The position numbers and the translations under genes are program-made. From Brachycybe producta (Eukaryota; Arthropoda; Diplopoda; Playtdesmida; Andrognathidae), in the NCBI GenBank assembly GCA_036925085.1, contig JAUPFP010000015.1:3540426-3604425 (forward strand): a stretch of 64,000 nucleotides of DNA, written 5' to 3'. Under the pieces are notes generated by a model. That model was not told where the DNA came from, searched no databases, and worked only from the letters and a program-made list of their open reading frames with translations. Shown piece after piece: positions 12,201 through 23,693 of this stretch (position 1 is its first letter; the number at the start of each line of letters is the position of its first letter).

Positions 12201-15200
12201 TAGTTTCTAAAAAGCTTTCTAGTTTTCTTTTAATTTTGTTCTTCTGAAAGATAGATTTAATCAAAGAGTTCCAAAATCAGCTGTTCATAAACCATTTAAA
12301 TTGCAAAATGGCAAAAAATGAAGGGGAGTTTTATTTTTGTGAATTTTGCAAGATTTAGCTTAGATTAAAGAATTTTTTCTAATTAAATTTCATTATATCT
12401 TTAAGAAAAACATCCTTTAGTTTCCAAATGCAGTAAACACTGTCCCTCAATTCCGGTTACTCTTCAACTTCCAAATTACTTTGATGCTTAAGATGATTTT
12501 AATTAACTTTATACTTAATGTATACGTCTAAACAAAAATCACAAAAAACATCTAAAGGTCCCAAAAGCTTCAAGATTTAAAAATTATGAAATTTGAATTT
12601 TTTAAAAAAAAAAAAGAAATGCTTTTAATTAAGTAAATACTTAAATGTCTAAATAAAATTGACAGAGAAAAAAATCGCCATGTCTCAAAAGCATTTGATC
12701 ATTATGAACTAATTATTACACAATTCTAAAAGTAATATATGTAGCTTAATTAACTAAAGTCAACATTTTTATGGTTTCTCCCTTCCTATTACAACAACAA
12801 AAAAATTGCGTGACAAAATTTCGCCAAGGAATTATTAATTTATATCATGAATGAATGAAATGAATGGTTGTGACGGTTAAACGATTAAACGTTCAGACTC
12901 ATATTTTTCTTTTAAAAGAAAACACAAAAAATCCGTCCTCCTAATAAATGTCAATGCAATTAAGCCTTTCACTATGTATATACATCTATATATATATACA
13001 TGTATATGAAAACATTAAAAACAATTCTCTGATCTATTTTTTGTTACTTTTAATCACAAAACGATATCAACAACAAAAATGAAATTAATTATGTAGGTTC
13101 ATGGATTCATATGAGAGACAAATGAAGTTAATGTCTGTTACAAATTGAGACCTTAGTAATAGACCCACCACCAACTTTAATGTGCCTTAACAAAAACAAA
13201 TATTGATTAGACTAGAAAAAAAGAAGAAAAAAACTTTTAACATGAAATCGATTATTATTTTTTGTTGTTATCATAGAGACCAAGTTAAGTTGTTGGCAAC
13301 TGTAACCATAACATCAAATCACCCAATTTTCAAATAACCAAACTGGGCCAAAATATGTAGCATTCTCAACTTTTTTTAAAAGGTGCCTCCCCCCCCCCCC
13401 ACACTTAGGACTCAATTTAGATTAATATTCAAACTCGAGGAGGCAAACTCTAAAAATAATTTATTAAAATATTATCTGTTTTAGGTAAATTCATTTCAAA
13501 TTTTCAACATTGATTTTTAATGTTTATTGTATATTAAAACGCTGTAACCCTTTCATATTAAACGTTTTATTTTATTTACAAAGTTTTCACCTTTTAATCC
13601 ACCATTTTTATCAATCTTAAATTTTTATTATTAATCTCAATTTATTTTTATAGAATTAATGTTAATTTATAATTGTTAATCTCATTTTATTTTTTCTAAT
13701 TAATGCTAATTTATAATTGTTAATCTCAATTTATTTTTATTATTAATCGTAATTTATTTTTATTATTAATCTCAATTTACTTGTATTATTATTACCATTT
13801 ATTATTTATTATCTCTCGTAAATTCAATAATTAAACATTTTTTTAAAAATTACATCTTAAAATGTTTAAAAATTAAAACACTTCAAATTACTTGACAATC
13901 AATTTTAAAGTAGTTTAAATGCGATCTAAACTCATGTTTTTTTTCTTCTTCCATCATCGAAGTTTAGTAAAAAGTGATTTCTAAATTCCGATAAAAAGTT
14001 AACCTTTTAGCAAACTATTCTAGTCTAGTCTAGTTTTAAACAAATTTTGATTCATTTATTCTTGATTTTAAAACTTAAAATTGCTTAATTAATATTTTAA
14101 CTTACCGATTCAATATTAATTAACTGTTTGAGAGTAAGAAAGGATTTCAGCCTTTTTGGTGGTAATTCAGTTAAAAGTAACTGATAGTTAGTCAATATGA
14201 GACAAGCATAAAAGGGCAAAACACCATTGCCTTGAGATGCATTTGTGCACCACACAATAACACCTTCATAGTGAATTACAAATTCCTCCGGAACTCCTCT
14301 CAGATGTCCACCACTAACTTTAGAAATTAAATTTCTTTTCAAAAAACTTTCTAGTCTACTATGTTTCACTATTAGTTTCGATTCCATTGGATAAAAACAA
14401 TAAATTCCATCACTGAAAAATGATGATAAAATAAAATCAAAGCAAAAGAGAGAGAGAGAGAGACTTTTCTACTCTTTTTGTTACTAGTAAATGGTTTTAA
14501 CTACGTTTATTTGCGTTTATTTAGAAACACCTTATTGCAGAAGAAGAAAAAAAAACTCATGAGAAAATTTCAATACTAGAAATTACCAAGATCCAACACA
14601 ATTGGTTGGATGAAAAATACTGCACTAATAAAACTGACTTAAATTGATTGGTCCCTGTATAAAAAATACATACACCCACACATTACAATAGTACATAGTC
14701 AATATTAGAAGTTGAAGTTGGCAGTTTAACACCAGCCAAACACACAACCAAAAAAAAAAAAATACAGGCCAAGACCATTTTCAATGTTAAATAGATTAAA
14801 ATCAATATTAATGACAGCAATTGAATAAAAACATTAACGTCCTTGACAATAATAACAATGAAACAACTATAAATTGCACAAATCAGCAAAAAAAAAAGAC
14901 CAATTTATTCTCTTTAATAATTAAGATTGTCATCAATTTCATTATTAAATATATAAAAATAACTTTAGAAGAAAAATTCGATATTTGGCTTAAAATCTCT
15001 GGTGGGCTAAAAACTGTGGATTAAATGATAACATTTCTCGCATAATGACTATGAGTAATTTGCGTGAAAATAACAAGGACCCAAATCAATAATTTCAGCC
15101 ATAATGACTACAAGGAGTATTTTTAAAAACAATGGTACTGCCATCTATGAGGATGAATGCTAATAAAAGTTAGTGTGTTTAACAAGTTCAAAGTGGTTTT

Positions 15201-18185
15201 CAAGTGTAAACGCCTCTCGAACTCTTGATTATTATTGTGTGTTTCAGGTGCAAAAATGAAGAGAAACGTGAATGTGGTTTAGAAACTAGAACGGTGGCTC
15301 AATCATTGAATGCTATTTTCATGTTGATATTTTTTCAATTAAACTTTTTATGTCAGTATGAAAATAACCCAAGTTTAAGCAGATGATAATTTATATATCG
15401 GTCTATAAAAAGTTTATTTCAAAAGATATCAACCGTAAAAATATCCATAAGTGATTGAGTTACCCTTCTAATTTTCAAAACTCTTTCCAGTTTCTCTTAA
15501 TTTTGCTCCTGAAAGATACAGTAGAATAATCAACAGTTCGAAAATCAGCTGTCCACACCATCTAACTTAGTTTTTGTTTTGTATTTTAGGAGCAAAACTG
15601 AGGAGGAATTGAAAGTGAGTTAGAAACTAGAACGGTAGCTGTATTATTATGAACAAAAATTAAAAAAATGTTGTCTGCTATTCTTAAATGATATCAACAC
15701 GAAAATACCCTATCCTTCTAGTTTTTAAAACACTTTCTAGTTTCTTTTCATTTTGCACCTGAAAGACAGAATTACCAGATATCGAGGGTCGTCTACATTT
15801 TAAAACCAGCTTAAGATTATTTAGACCGTATAAAATGATTATCAGGAGCAAAATTAAAAGAAACTAGAAAGTGTTTTTAAAAAGAAAACTAGAAGAGCTC
15901 AATCACTTAATAGTATTTGCAATGTTTTTCATGTTTATGTTTTTTTTATAAATAAATTTTTTTATCGACCAAAAATATCAAAATGTTATCTTCTTAAGCA
16001 TCGTCTACTTGAAGTTGGGTCATTTCCAAAGTGACATAAAAAGCTTTTTTGTGAATGACATCAATATATAATAAATAATTAAGCAACCTTTCTAGTATCT
16101 AAAAAAAACTTTCAAGTTTTCTCTGTAAATTTCTTCCTTAACAGACAAAATTGTGAAACCATCCACCCATGTGTCCCGCGTACACATGTGTGAGAGGTAT
16201 CGCATACCAGGCCACCTCAAGTTGGCACCCCCTGGTGCCCAGATGGCATTAAAGGAGTGTCGCGAAAAGAGTCGCTCACCGCCTGTGACAGGTGCAAAAA
16301 AGCAATTACACAGAGGAAATTAGAATTCTTTCTAATTTTCTCAGGGCTGGTGACAAGAGATAAATAAGAAATTATTCCCTAAAATTATTTAAATCATTCT
16401 GAGAAATCGGTTCCAAAAAAGACGTTTTGGGACCAGGGTTGACAATTAGTTGGTTTGACCTATGGGTGAACCCTGGTCAGTAGTGGACCCTCAAAGTAGG
16501 CCTGGATCTCAAGGCATATCACAGAATAACCAGAGGAGTTTAAGGGGCGTTTACACTTAAAAACCAGCTTAAGTAATTCTAACTTCTAAAACGCGCATTT
16601 TAACCTCAACTAGAGAGCCATAAATGGCAAACACGATTAGTAAACCCTCCATCTCCTCACCCCCACCTCCCTCAAAAAAGGTGCCACAAAAAAAACTAAA
16701 ACATGTGATATGAGTTTTAAAAAGTTCGTGTCTTGATTATGATGAGCTTAGAAAAACTCAAAATGTGTTCCTTTTATTTAAGCACAGCTTAGGGATACAT
16801 AAAATTGGAGTGTTCTTATTCATATTTGTTCATTTAAGATTCTATACTGGACGAGTTACATTTTTATGTCGTCGTCGCCATCATCATCATCATTGTGGAC
16901 TGATTTGCATTTTAAAAACTCTTACCACGATAATGAAAATAAGAGAGATAAATGGGGGGAGTGAGGATAAAAAGGGGGGGGGGGGAGAAAGGTGGGCCAC
17001 ACCCACTAACACATTAACACTAACCCCCTCCAAAGATAAAAGAGAAAACCAAAGGGGGGCAATTAAAAGCTAAAGGGGGAAAAAATAAGACCCACTTTTG
17101 ACATCAAAGAGGAGGAGGAGGGTATCAAAAAATTAAGATTACAACGTTTTCATAATTAATGCATCTATTGATGATGCAATTAAGGCCAACACATTTGACT
17201 TATGGGAGCAATACAAGGGTTTTAATAACAAAAAAAAAGTATTACATTTTTTAAAAAAAAGTCAAAATATTTATTATACTAGAAAGAAACTTTTGAAGAA
17301 AATACTTTAGAACAAGTTTTGCTATAATATGTAAACAATGGAGGTTTAATTATTATTAATTACATCACAATTAGAAGCTAATAATAAAAAAAACTATATA
17401 TCTTAAAATACATGTATTATATTTTGAAATACTTTTTTTTTAAAAAAAAAAGTATTAATAAAAAAAAAGAAAATAACTTATGAAAGTTAAACGAATAAAA
17501 AAGTTTTTATTTTCGTCACTTGATGGCGATACTGTGCCAACAAAAAAAATTCACAAAACAATCAATCATCCTGAAGACGGGCAATCACTGATAGCATCGT
17601 AATTTTATATCATTTTAACCATACGGAACAAACAAATTTCCGTATCAAAGCATTTTTCTTAATAAGCTATTATAATTATAATAATAACTAAAGCAATAGT
17701 ACTTATTAGGACTCGGATTTTTATGCAAATATCAAGCACAAATGTTTCTCAATTTGTGGCCCAAGTGCCAACTATGAATTAATCATCATTAGAACAACTG
17801 CAATTGTTTTGTTGTTTTTTCTAATCAAAAATGCTGGTTAGAGGCTAAGATGTCTGTTTACTACCAGTTGTCAACTAGAAAATTCTAGCCTCTAACCATT
17901 GTTTCTGATTAAAAAAAACAAATGTTGGTTCATCTAAACGGGATTGTTACTTTACAATTGGCACTTAGACCACAGATTGAGAAACATTTGCTTGATATTG
18001 CATAAAAATCCGAGCCCTAGCAATTCCTTTTTGCAATAAACAAAGACTGATAGTTACAGTTCTTATATACTTATCCAGCAACTTGTCTACTGTTGTAAGT
18101 TAACTCTAGCCTCCGCCCAGTCTCTTTCATTGCAAAAAGCATATAATAAAACACTTTTTAACACTTACCTGAAGTAAGTTACCAT
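9257..18185 (-). CDS. Unrecognised 8-exon gene, PH/GRAM-like N-terminus and helical C-terminus (about 509 aa)
   Basis: Exons in transcript order: 18185-18169 (less certain), 14412-14106, 11898-11587, 11468-11407, 10678-10297, 9884-9768, 9670-9492, 9410-9257. All junctions are GT-AG with matching phases. Exon 2 encodes a beta-rich stretch with EEFVIHYEGVIVWCTN and PFYACLILTNYQLLLTELPP, which resembles a GRAM or PH-like fold. Exon 3 continues with FLFEPYRERAQRIRIIYYDD and then a Ser/Asp-rich linker. From about residue 260 onward the protein looks like an alpha-helical solenoid (LNWLLIKLKQF, LLGDCCHVLFALFLMQCP, EICKVLFKHLYVLKTLIRLD). No catalytic motif or signal peptide is visible. I do not recognise the family, so no function is given. 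It lies in the same orientation as the FGD gene, 2.4 kb upstream of it. Confidence 0.72.
9915..10300. mobile_element. Family 1 element occupying intron 5 of the unrecognised gene
   Basis: The left end TTAAAATGTGTAATAAAAAG aligns with the family start TTAAGATGGTTTATGAACAG. It carries GAAACTAGAAGGGTAACTC, the central GGGTCATTTTCAAAC and CTACCCTTCTAGTTTC, and ends TTACACTTAAAAC...CACCTTA. The intron is 9885-10296 (412 bp), so this copy fills about 93% of it. Read on the gene strand, the element terminus is TAAG|GTG, where GTG starts the intron. Compared with other copies there is a short insertion (about 10 bp) before the terminal CACCTTA. Confidence 0.75.
10805..11079. mobile_element. Family 1 element in intron 4
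   Basis: Starts TTAAGATGTTTTTATGAAC and ends AACCACCTTAA. The inner blocks (GTTTAGAAACTAGAAAACTAGC, ACATCTAGTTTGTAAAACA) are more diverged than in other copies, which suggests an older insertion. It lies well inside the intron (10679-11406) and does not touch a splice site. Confidence 0.7.
11928..12299. mobile_element. Family 1 element in intron 2
   Basis: Starts TTAACATGGTTTGGAAGTAA and ends CAGCTGTTCATAAACCATTTAA. The left arm has GAAGAGAAACTTGAATGCG and AGAAACTAGAAGGGTAGCTC. It lies about 30 bp from the acceptor of exon 3 (11898). Confidence 0.75.
12300..14105 (-). other. Remainder of intron 2 of the unrecognised gene
   Basis: Very AT-rich with no coding signal. A diffuse tandem pattern of TTAATCTCAATTTATTTTTAT-like units covers about 13610-13810. 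A C12 tract sits at 13389-13400. Short TA-rich repeats occur near 12975-13010. Confidence 0.5.
15187..15565. mobile_element. Family 1 element
   Basis: The left arm AAGTGGTTTTCAAGTGTAAA continues to GTTTCAGGTGCAAAAATGAA and AGAAACTAGAACGGTGGCTC. The right arm has GAAAATCAGCTGTCCACACC. The outer TTAA motifs are degraded (TTCA, CTAA). Confidence 0.75.
15575..15814. mobile_element. Family 1 element, internally shortened
   Basis: It has TTTTAGGAGCAAAACTGAGG, AGAAACTAGAACGGTAGCTG and TATCCTTCTAGTTTTTAAAAC and ends TTTTAAAACCAGCTTAA. The central part is shorter than in other copies. Confidence 0.7.
15830..16572. mobile_element. Family 1 element split by a GC-richer insert
   Basis: The left part (to about 16155) has AGGAGCAAAATTAAAAGAAA and CTAGAAGAGCTCAATCACTT. 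The right end GGCGTTTACACTTAAAAACC, then AGCTTAA, resumes at about 16543. In between lies about 385 bp of unrelated, GC-richer DNA. Confidence 0.7.
16155..16541. mobile_element. Unclassified insert inside a family 1 copy
   Basis: The composition is clearly GC-richer than its surroundings. It contains the hairpin GACCAGGGTT...AACCCTGGTC (about 16431-16479) and several other short inverted pairs. No ORF of useful length survives. Boundaries are set by where the family 1 sequence stops and resumes. It may be a SINE or DNA transposon; no tRNA-like box was certain. Confidence 0.5.
16765..17073. other. Low-complexity G-rich stretch, no gene
   Basis: An open frame exists but runs through CATCATCATCATCATTG, a G12 tract (16974-16985) and repeated GGGG blocks. 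No splice-flanked or family-like segment is seen, so I do not call it coding. Confidence 0.5.
17707..18019. mobile_element. Family 3 palindromic MITE (TA-flanked)
   Basis: The ends are TAGGACTCGGATTTTTATGC and GCATAAAAATCCGAGCCCTA. Further in, CAAATGTTTCTCAATTTGTG pairs with CACAGATTGAGAAACATTTG, and the arms continue towards TTAGAGGCTA/TAGCCTCTAA near the centre. A TA on each side fits Tc1/mariner-like insertion. A second copy is at 30389-30691. It lies within the proposed intron 1. Confidence 0.8.
18169..18185 (-). other. Candidate 17-bp first coding exon of the unrecognised gene
   Basis: On the minus strand ATGGTAACTTACTTCAG is followed by GTAAGTGTT, a near-perfect donor. The ATG has A at -3 and G at +4. 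The exon ends in phase 2, exactly what the acceptor at 14413 (TTTTTCAG, after a CT-rich tract) requires, and joining gives MVTYFSDGIYCFYPMES. The intron would be 3.76 kb. Because the exon is tiny, the match could be chance. The alternative start is the internal Met at 14387. Confidence 0.45.
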
Positions 18186-19060
18186 TTTTTTTAATCACAA
18201 AATGTTTATTTTGAAACAGGAAAAAAAAACTTAAAAAAAAACAACACACGGTTAAAAATTTTAGTGTGAAAACCAATTTTCATTTCTATTCAAACTTCTT
18301 TATAAAAATTCTGAGATAAAAAAAAGTTCTCGAACCTGATCGAATTGAAAGCAATGCAAAGTTCTTAAAAAAAATAATGCAATATTGAATTATGAAAAAT
18401 TCTATTTGCGAAAAACAGCTAACGAGAAATCAAATAGAATAATAAATGAATTATATTATTTTACTATATATATATCTGTATAATAATGTATATGTATTAT
18501 AAAACATGTATATAGCAAAAAAAAGTGTCAGATTTGTAATAAAAATTGTCAAAAAAATAATATATTGCTAACGGAAATTAGCTAAGAAATAAAAAAAGAA
18601 ATCAGATATAAATTCATTGCCTACAAACTGGAATATAAAAAAAAATATCGATGTCATCCACCAAAATGCCTAAAACTTTCCCATTTTTAAGTTTCAACGA
18701 AAACTTTATTTTAAATTCCCATCTCTTAAGACTTTTTTTTTCTTCAGCCCTATCACCTACAAAACTAGCTAATAACATTTTGCATTTTATAGATCAGGAG
18801 TGGCCAGCTACATGTACACTACCTTTGGAAGCCATATTTCAAGAAGGAATATTTGAAAGAGCAATTTATTTATCTTTGATAACAAAACAAACAATGAGAA
18901 ACTGAAAAATCAGTTTAATTTTTTGGGTACTTCATATTGTTGTGAGTCTTTTGTATTTCAACACTTAAATTTATTAAAAATAAGCATCAGTCTTGTTTTA
19001 ACTGATCAGCATTTAACTGAGCTTTTGCGAACTGCCCTAACAAGTCATCAACCAAACTTG
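18186..19060. other. AT-rich stretch upstream of the unrecognised gene
   Basis: This is the presumed promoter side of the gene that starts at 18185. A plus-strand frame of about 84 residues (18651-18905) contains GATCAGGAGTGGCCAGC, similar to hAT-type element ends, so a decayed transposon is more likely than a gene. Nothing else supported. Confidence 0.4.
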
Positions 19061-19395
19061 CGCCTCCTGAGTCTGATCTTACAACTAGAGACTGATTGCA
19101 AATCATGAGCCTGCCTGATCGCATATCCTGAGTCTGATTGCACAACTTGAGTCTAATCGCGCATCCTGAGTCTGACTGCAGACCAACAGTTTCACCGCAA
19201 ATTCTGAGTCATTAGTATTAAAAGAGTTCCAAAAAACTCATTTGCAAATATTCAAAGTGTACATTCTGAGTCTGATCGCAGATCCTCCTGAGTCTAAATC
19301 TCATATCCTGAGTCTGATTGCATAGCCTGAGTTTCTTTACAGATTCTCGATCTCATTGTATATCCGGAGCCTAATCAAAGATCCTAAATTACAAA
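19061..19395. repeat. Degenerate minisatellite
   Basis: Repeated CCTGAGTCTGATTGCA-like units of roughly 20-24 bp (for example ATCCTGAGTCTGATTGCA, CCTGAGTCTGACTGCAGA) occur about a dozen times, interrupted near 19215-19262. Units differ strongly, so the array is old. Confidence 0.75.
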
Positions 19396-19764
19396 ATTTA
19401 AAATATACAGTAACGTATGAAGACAAAACGGTTACAAAAAAGCACCTTAAAACTGAAATTAAGGGCGACTCAAATGGTCCTAAACGTTTCTTAGTAAAGA
19501 TACTAAGATCTGGAATCTACATATTTATAAACACCATAATCAAAAAAAGAAAAATTCAGAAGGGAAAAAACCCCCAAACGTTTGAATACGGATCCTCCAT
19601 TCCTACATAATAACGATAAAAAGCAGAAATATTTTATATGTACGGATATTTTATATGTACGGATATCTTAAACGCATCCTTTTGATTTTCGCGTTTCAAC
19701 TTTCAAATAATATAGAAAGAGATATTTGAAAAGATATATAAAAAAATAAAGATAACCAACTCCA

Positions 19765-19777
19765 CCCCCCCCCCCCC
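19765..19777. repeat. Poly-C tract C13
   Basis: One of about 18 long mono-C or mono-G tracts in the window; see the separate finding. Confidence 0.9.
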
Positions 19778-19944
19778 ACACAAAAAACAAAAAAGAGAAG
19801 AAATGATTCCATTTTTCTCATATATTCTATTGAATTTTCTTCTATTTCTATATTTCTAAACTAAGGCAAAAAAGGTTCGAATAAACAATCATATTCTCTT
19901 TTTTTATTGTCTGGCACACAATTTAACTATGTGTTTTGTATTTC

Positions 19945-20005
<61 letters not shown>
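19945..20005. repeat. (TA)n microsatellite
   Basis: An uninterrupted TA dinucleotide run of about 30 units. Frames read through it only give alternating Tyr/Ile. Confidence 0.95.
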
Positions 20006-20006
<1 letters not shown>

Positions 20007-20366
20007 CCTCTACAATCTACATGCATATGTGGATGATATTGTATATAGAATTTCACTCATGGAAATCATTAACGTTTTATGAAAAATGAAACCAAAGCAA
20101 AAAAAAACACTGAACAAAACTGAATGTGCATTTTTTTATATAGGAATTTTATGAAATATTTCATCTATAATTTTTATATATATTATATTAGAATAACTAC
20201 CATCGCTTTTTTTCGTCTTCTTCTTCTTCTTCTCAAGCTTGGCGCATTTATAGGTTTTAGGTTGCAAGCTTCGAAAACACTTTCTGAGAATTTTTGCTGA
20301 GAAGTTTCTCAAGTGCATATTAATTTGAGTTTGATGTGTAATTTCTTCAGTATTGTATCCACCCCA

Positions 20367-21556
20367 TCACAAACGAAACTATCTCGCGCGAAGACGAGGG
20401 TTGGATTTGGAGGCTAGGTTATTGGAGAATTGCATTGTTGTACTGTTATGTACCAATGTTCTTATTAGAGCCTCATCCTATATCAACAGCCACAGTACAC
20501 TGCGCTAGAATGTTTATATGAGTAATACCTTGTACACACACACAATTTTAAATGAATTCAAATTAAATGTGTTTAGGTGAATTATACGGAATCCAGTTAA
20601 GGACATGAACCAAATAAAAATTGACTTTATTATTAATATTTTAAATTGAAAAATACTAAATAAATATTTTGTCAATAGTTTATATATTATTATATTTAAA
20701 TAAATTAACTAACTATTTCCAGATTATTAACTGAATAAATTGAACTCGACATATTGTTTGTTTGTCCTTCACAGGGCTCTGTAGAACACGTTTATTATTT
20801 AAATGCATTTAAATTATCAGGTATGTGTAATATGTATAAGGGATAGATCATATACACTGAAAAAGGAAATTATGTAATTTTCAAAGTGTAAAGTGTTTCT
20901 GAAAGTGTGCTGAAAAAAATAAACACTGAATTTACAACAACTTTTTTTTATTCCACTACACAGAATGACATTTTATAAAGCCAATCTGTAAGGCATTTAC
21001 CAGAATTGCCATAATATACCCTTGGGTGCAAATGAACACAAAAATATAACTGAAACATTACATGTACCCTCATTTTATAATTTCCATTTCTATTTTCAGG
21101 TGGTTTTTCAACATATGTGATCCCATCCCTAAGAGTAACAGTACTCTACTGAAAACTGTTGTCGCAGGTGGCTGGGCTGTGATTGGTTATGGAAAGAAGC
21201 TGGACGTTTCGACACAAGCGACCACCATTTTTCAACTCAATTATGGGAAATTTGTCTGGCATGTGTTTAATAGGTTATTTTGACAATGCATTTTTTATGC
21301 AGTTTTTAAACTAAAATTGCCCCTCTGCTATAGGTCCTCTGGGTTGCTTGATGAATAATTATCCAATTTTTAAAAAATGCAAAGTGTGCCGAAAAGGAGA
21401 CCAAATTAATCTCCACCATCCCAAGTTGACCAGCCAAAATGGCTGCCAGTGGAGGAAACATAATGCTTCAAGTTTTCAACCACGTTAACTAGAACCATTA
21501 CTAGCCTCGACCTCCAACCCTCGTCTTTGTTTCAAATGAGTTCGTTTGCGATGAAA
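20367..21556. mobile_element. About 1.2 kb element bounded by inverted repeats
   Basis: The left arm has CACAAACGAAACT and GACGAGGGTTGGATTTGGAG then GCTAG. The right arm, inverted, has CTAGCCTCGACCTCCAACCC then TCGTC and GTTCGTTTGCGATG. The interior is AT-rich, with a 3' splice-like CTATTTTCAG at 21100 and the block CCTCTGCTATAGGTCCTCTG (21320-21342), also seen reverse-complemented near 49000. No transposase was recognised. A short relative with similar arms is at 32573-32770. Confidence 0.5.
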
Positions 21557-22169
21557 CACACTATGTTCAAAACATACAAACCTAATAAATAATGGAATCT
21601 AGTATTCTAGTACATACATTTTTATATAAAAATACATAACTTTTCAAAGAATTTAAATAAAAACTTTTTCAAAGAATTTAAATAAAAATGAATGCTAGAT
21701 GTAAACCAATGAAATATATATAACCTAACCTAAGATTAATAAAACCTAACCCTAAATTTAGCCCAGTGACTAAGTTCAGTGTGTTAAGTGCAAATTATTA
21801 CATAAAGGATGTCCGTAAGATGTTAATATCCTAACTTCAGATGTACACACATTCTAGAAAAAATAAAACGCTTTGATGTTTTAATAAAACTTATTATACT
21901 TAATATATTAAAACTAACATAAAATATCATTAAGAATAACAAATCAAACCTACGTGTAAATTTGACATTTTTCTGATTTAAAATAAGCTCAACAATGTGG
22001 TCCTGAAATTTAAAAATTACTTTGTAGAACACCCTGTATTGATGAAATACCAAAACATGAAACTAGTACAAAACAAATTATTGAAATATTAAAAACAAAA
22101 CTAAAAAACTGACTGACTGACACACACGCCGTATATTATGAGCCAAAGTGAAAAACCAGTTATTATAAA

Positions 22170-22545
22170 AAAAATCACTGAAAAGCTGCTTTTCTGCTTT
22201 TCAGAAGAAACACTTTAGAGAAACTGAAAGTGTGTTAGAAACTAAAACGGTGGTAGAAACATTTAATAGTAATTTACTGTAGTTACATGCTGATACAGGC
22301 CCGAACTGAGCCACAGGGAAATTCCCGGTCCCGGTTTAAATTGCTCTAAAAGCTCTAAAAATGCCTCAGGAGCCCTCAACTTCTCCCAGAAGTCCCAAAA
22401 AGCTTAGAATTTGGATTTTGACAATGAATTTTACACATTATGGCATATAATTGGATTTCTGTCACTCTCAGACAGGCCATATTTTTTAAAATTCAAATTC
22501 AAAAATGAGAGTTCAGATGGAGTAAACAATTTAAAACCACCTTAA
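22170..22545. mobile_element. Family 1 element, interrupted
   Basis: The left arm holds TTCTGCTTTTCAGAAGAAAC and TTAGAAACTAAAACGGTGG. It ends TTTAAAACCACCTTAA. Between about 22295 and 22520 the sequence is unrelated (starts ACAGGCCCGAACTGAGCCAC), so another element appears to have inserted. Confidence 0.65.
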
Positions 22546-22584
22546 AAAGATCATCTAGTTTCTCTTGTTGTTTTAGGTATTTTA

Positions 22585-22715
22585 CGACAATTTCTAATTG
22601 GTTTGTTATTTGGTCTGATGTGACTAATGTCACATGCCCCGCCCTTTTATGAGGAACGGCAATTTCTTATTGGTTGATATTGGGTCTGACGCTCATAAAA
22701 GGGCGGGGCAAACAA
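22585..22715. mobile_element. Family 2 palindromic element, core only
   Basis: CCCCGCCCTTTTATGAGG pairs with CTCATAAAAGGGCGGGGC. Repeated TCTAATTGGTTTGTTATT and ATTGGTTGATATTGGGTCTG blocks fill the middle. The outer CAGGCA-type termini seen at 44455-44657 are missing. Confidence 0.65.
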
Positions 22716-23658
22716 ACTTTCTTGTACTGGATCCAAACGCTTGTGCTACTGACTGTCTGGTTTTTGCACATTGCCGCGACATGTTTTTTTTTCTCACAAT
22801 TTAACCGATTTTCTTCACTTCTGACGAGAACATACTATACACTGCCATTCATAAAACAAGAAGGATCTATTCAAAAATTCATAGAAATTCTTTGATGGCT
22901 TTACATAAAATCAAAACCATCCCAAAAAAAGAAAAAACCTCTTTTCTTTTGTTTATAAGAAGAATATGAAACAAAAGACACATTACTATAAAATAACCGA
23001 CAAAAGTCTTATTATTGTGTGAGTTACAAGAATTGAGAGAGAGAAAGTCCACTCAACGTATGACTTTTCATATTCTCTCTAGTTGTTGTTTTGTTCCACT
23101 GCAATTTTAACCCACTCTCTCTCTCTTGATACAATTTAAGTTTATGCATCATTTTTTTTATAAATTACATATCTTACTCTATGTCACAAGCAAAGACAAC
23201 AAAAAAATATAACCGATTTGAGATGAGATTGAGGTTCTACACCTTTTTTATTATTGCAATTTGTATATGTTGTATGAGAAAATGAAAGATCTAGAAGATT
23301 GTTGATAGATATTGACTTTTTTCTTTATATACAGCTAAATAAAGTATAAAAATAATTTCATTCTAAAAGACACAAGAGTCCTCTTTATGCATTGAGAAAT
23401 AAATTGCTTGTCAACTTGCACATGTGACTCAAAACGTAGCTCAATATAAAGAAGTGTATTGGAGGCTGTAAAATACACTTCATTTTCACATATATATTAT
23501 CTATCATCCACACCTTCTCTTTAGTTTGAAATTTTCAAGTAAAACAGTTGCTGTTATTTCTCCTCCCCAAAAAAGGAACTCTCCTCTTCCAACACCTGTT
23601 AAGATGAATGAACCACTTCCTTGTCTTCAAAATTTCTTTTTTCAAATGAACACACATA
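22716..23658. other. Intergenic AT-rich stretch, nothing supported
   Basis: It contains short inverted GAGAGAGAAAG / CTCTCTCTCTC blocks around 23035-23130. No exon-like segment was identified on either strand. Confidence 0.4.
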
Positions 23659-23662
23659 CCCC

Positions 23663-23693
<31 letters not shown>
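23659..23693. repeat. C21 tract followed by (CA)n
   Basis: An unbroken run of C (23659-23679) continues into CACACACACACACA. It is the longest mono-C tract in the window. Confidence 0.95.

Larger units (their letters stand above)
14440..16640. other. Intron 1 segment dominated by family 1 copies
   Basis: After a GA microsatellite at 14448-14463, bases to about 15180 are AT-rich DNA with no recognisable exon. Three family 1 copies then follow head to tail (15187-15565, about 15575-15814, about 15830-16572). No exon of either strand was found. Confidence 0.5.

Noticed and set aside
16205-16380. Possible zinc-knuckle-like ACDRCKK peptide in the GC-richer insert
   Set aside because: Only a short frame with stops on both sides; not enough to call a retrotransposon protein.
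17086-20366. Further upstream exons of the unrecognised gene
   Set aside because: Beyond the 17-bp candidate no minus-strand segment showed acceptor, open frame and donor in matching phase.
21062-21283. Exon-like piece with TTTTCAG before TGGTTTTTCAACATATG
   Set aside because: It lies inside the inverted-repeat-bounded unit at 20367-21556; the open part is short and has no recognisable family.
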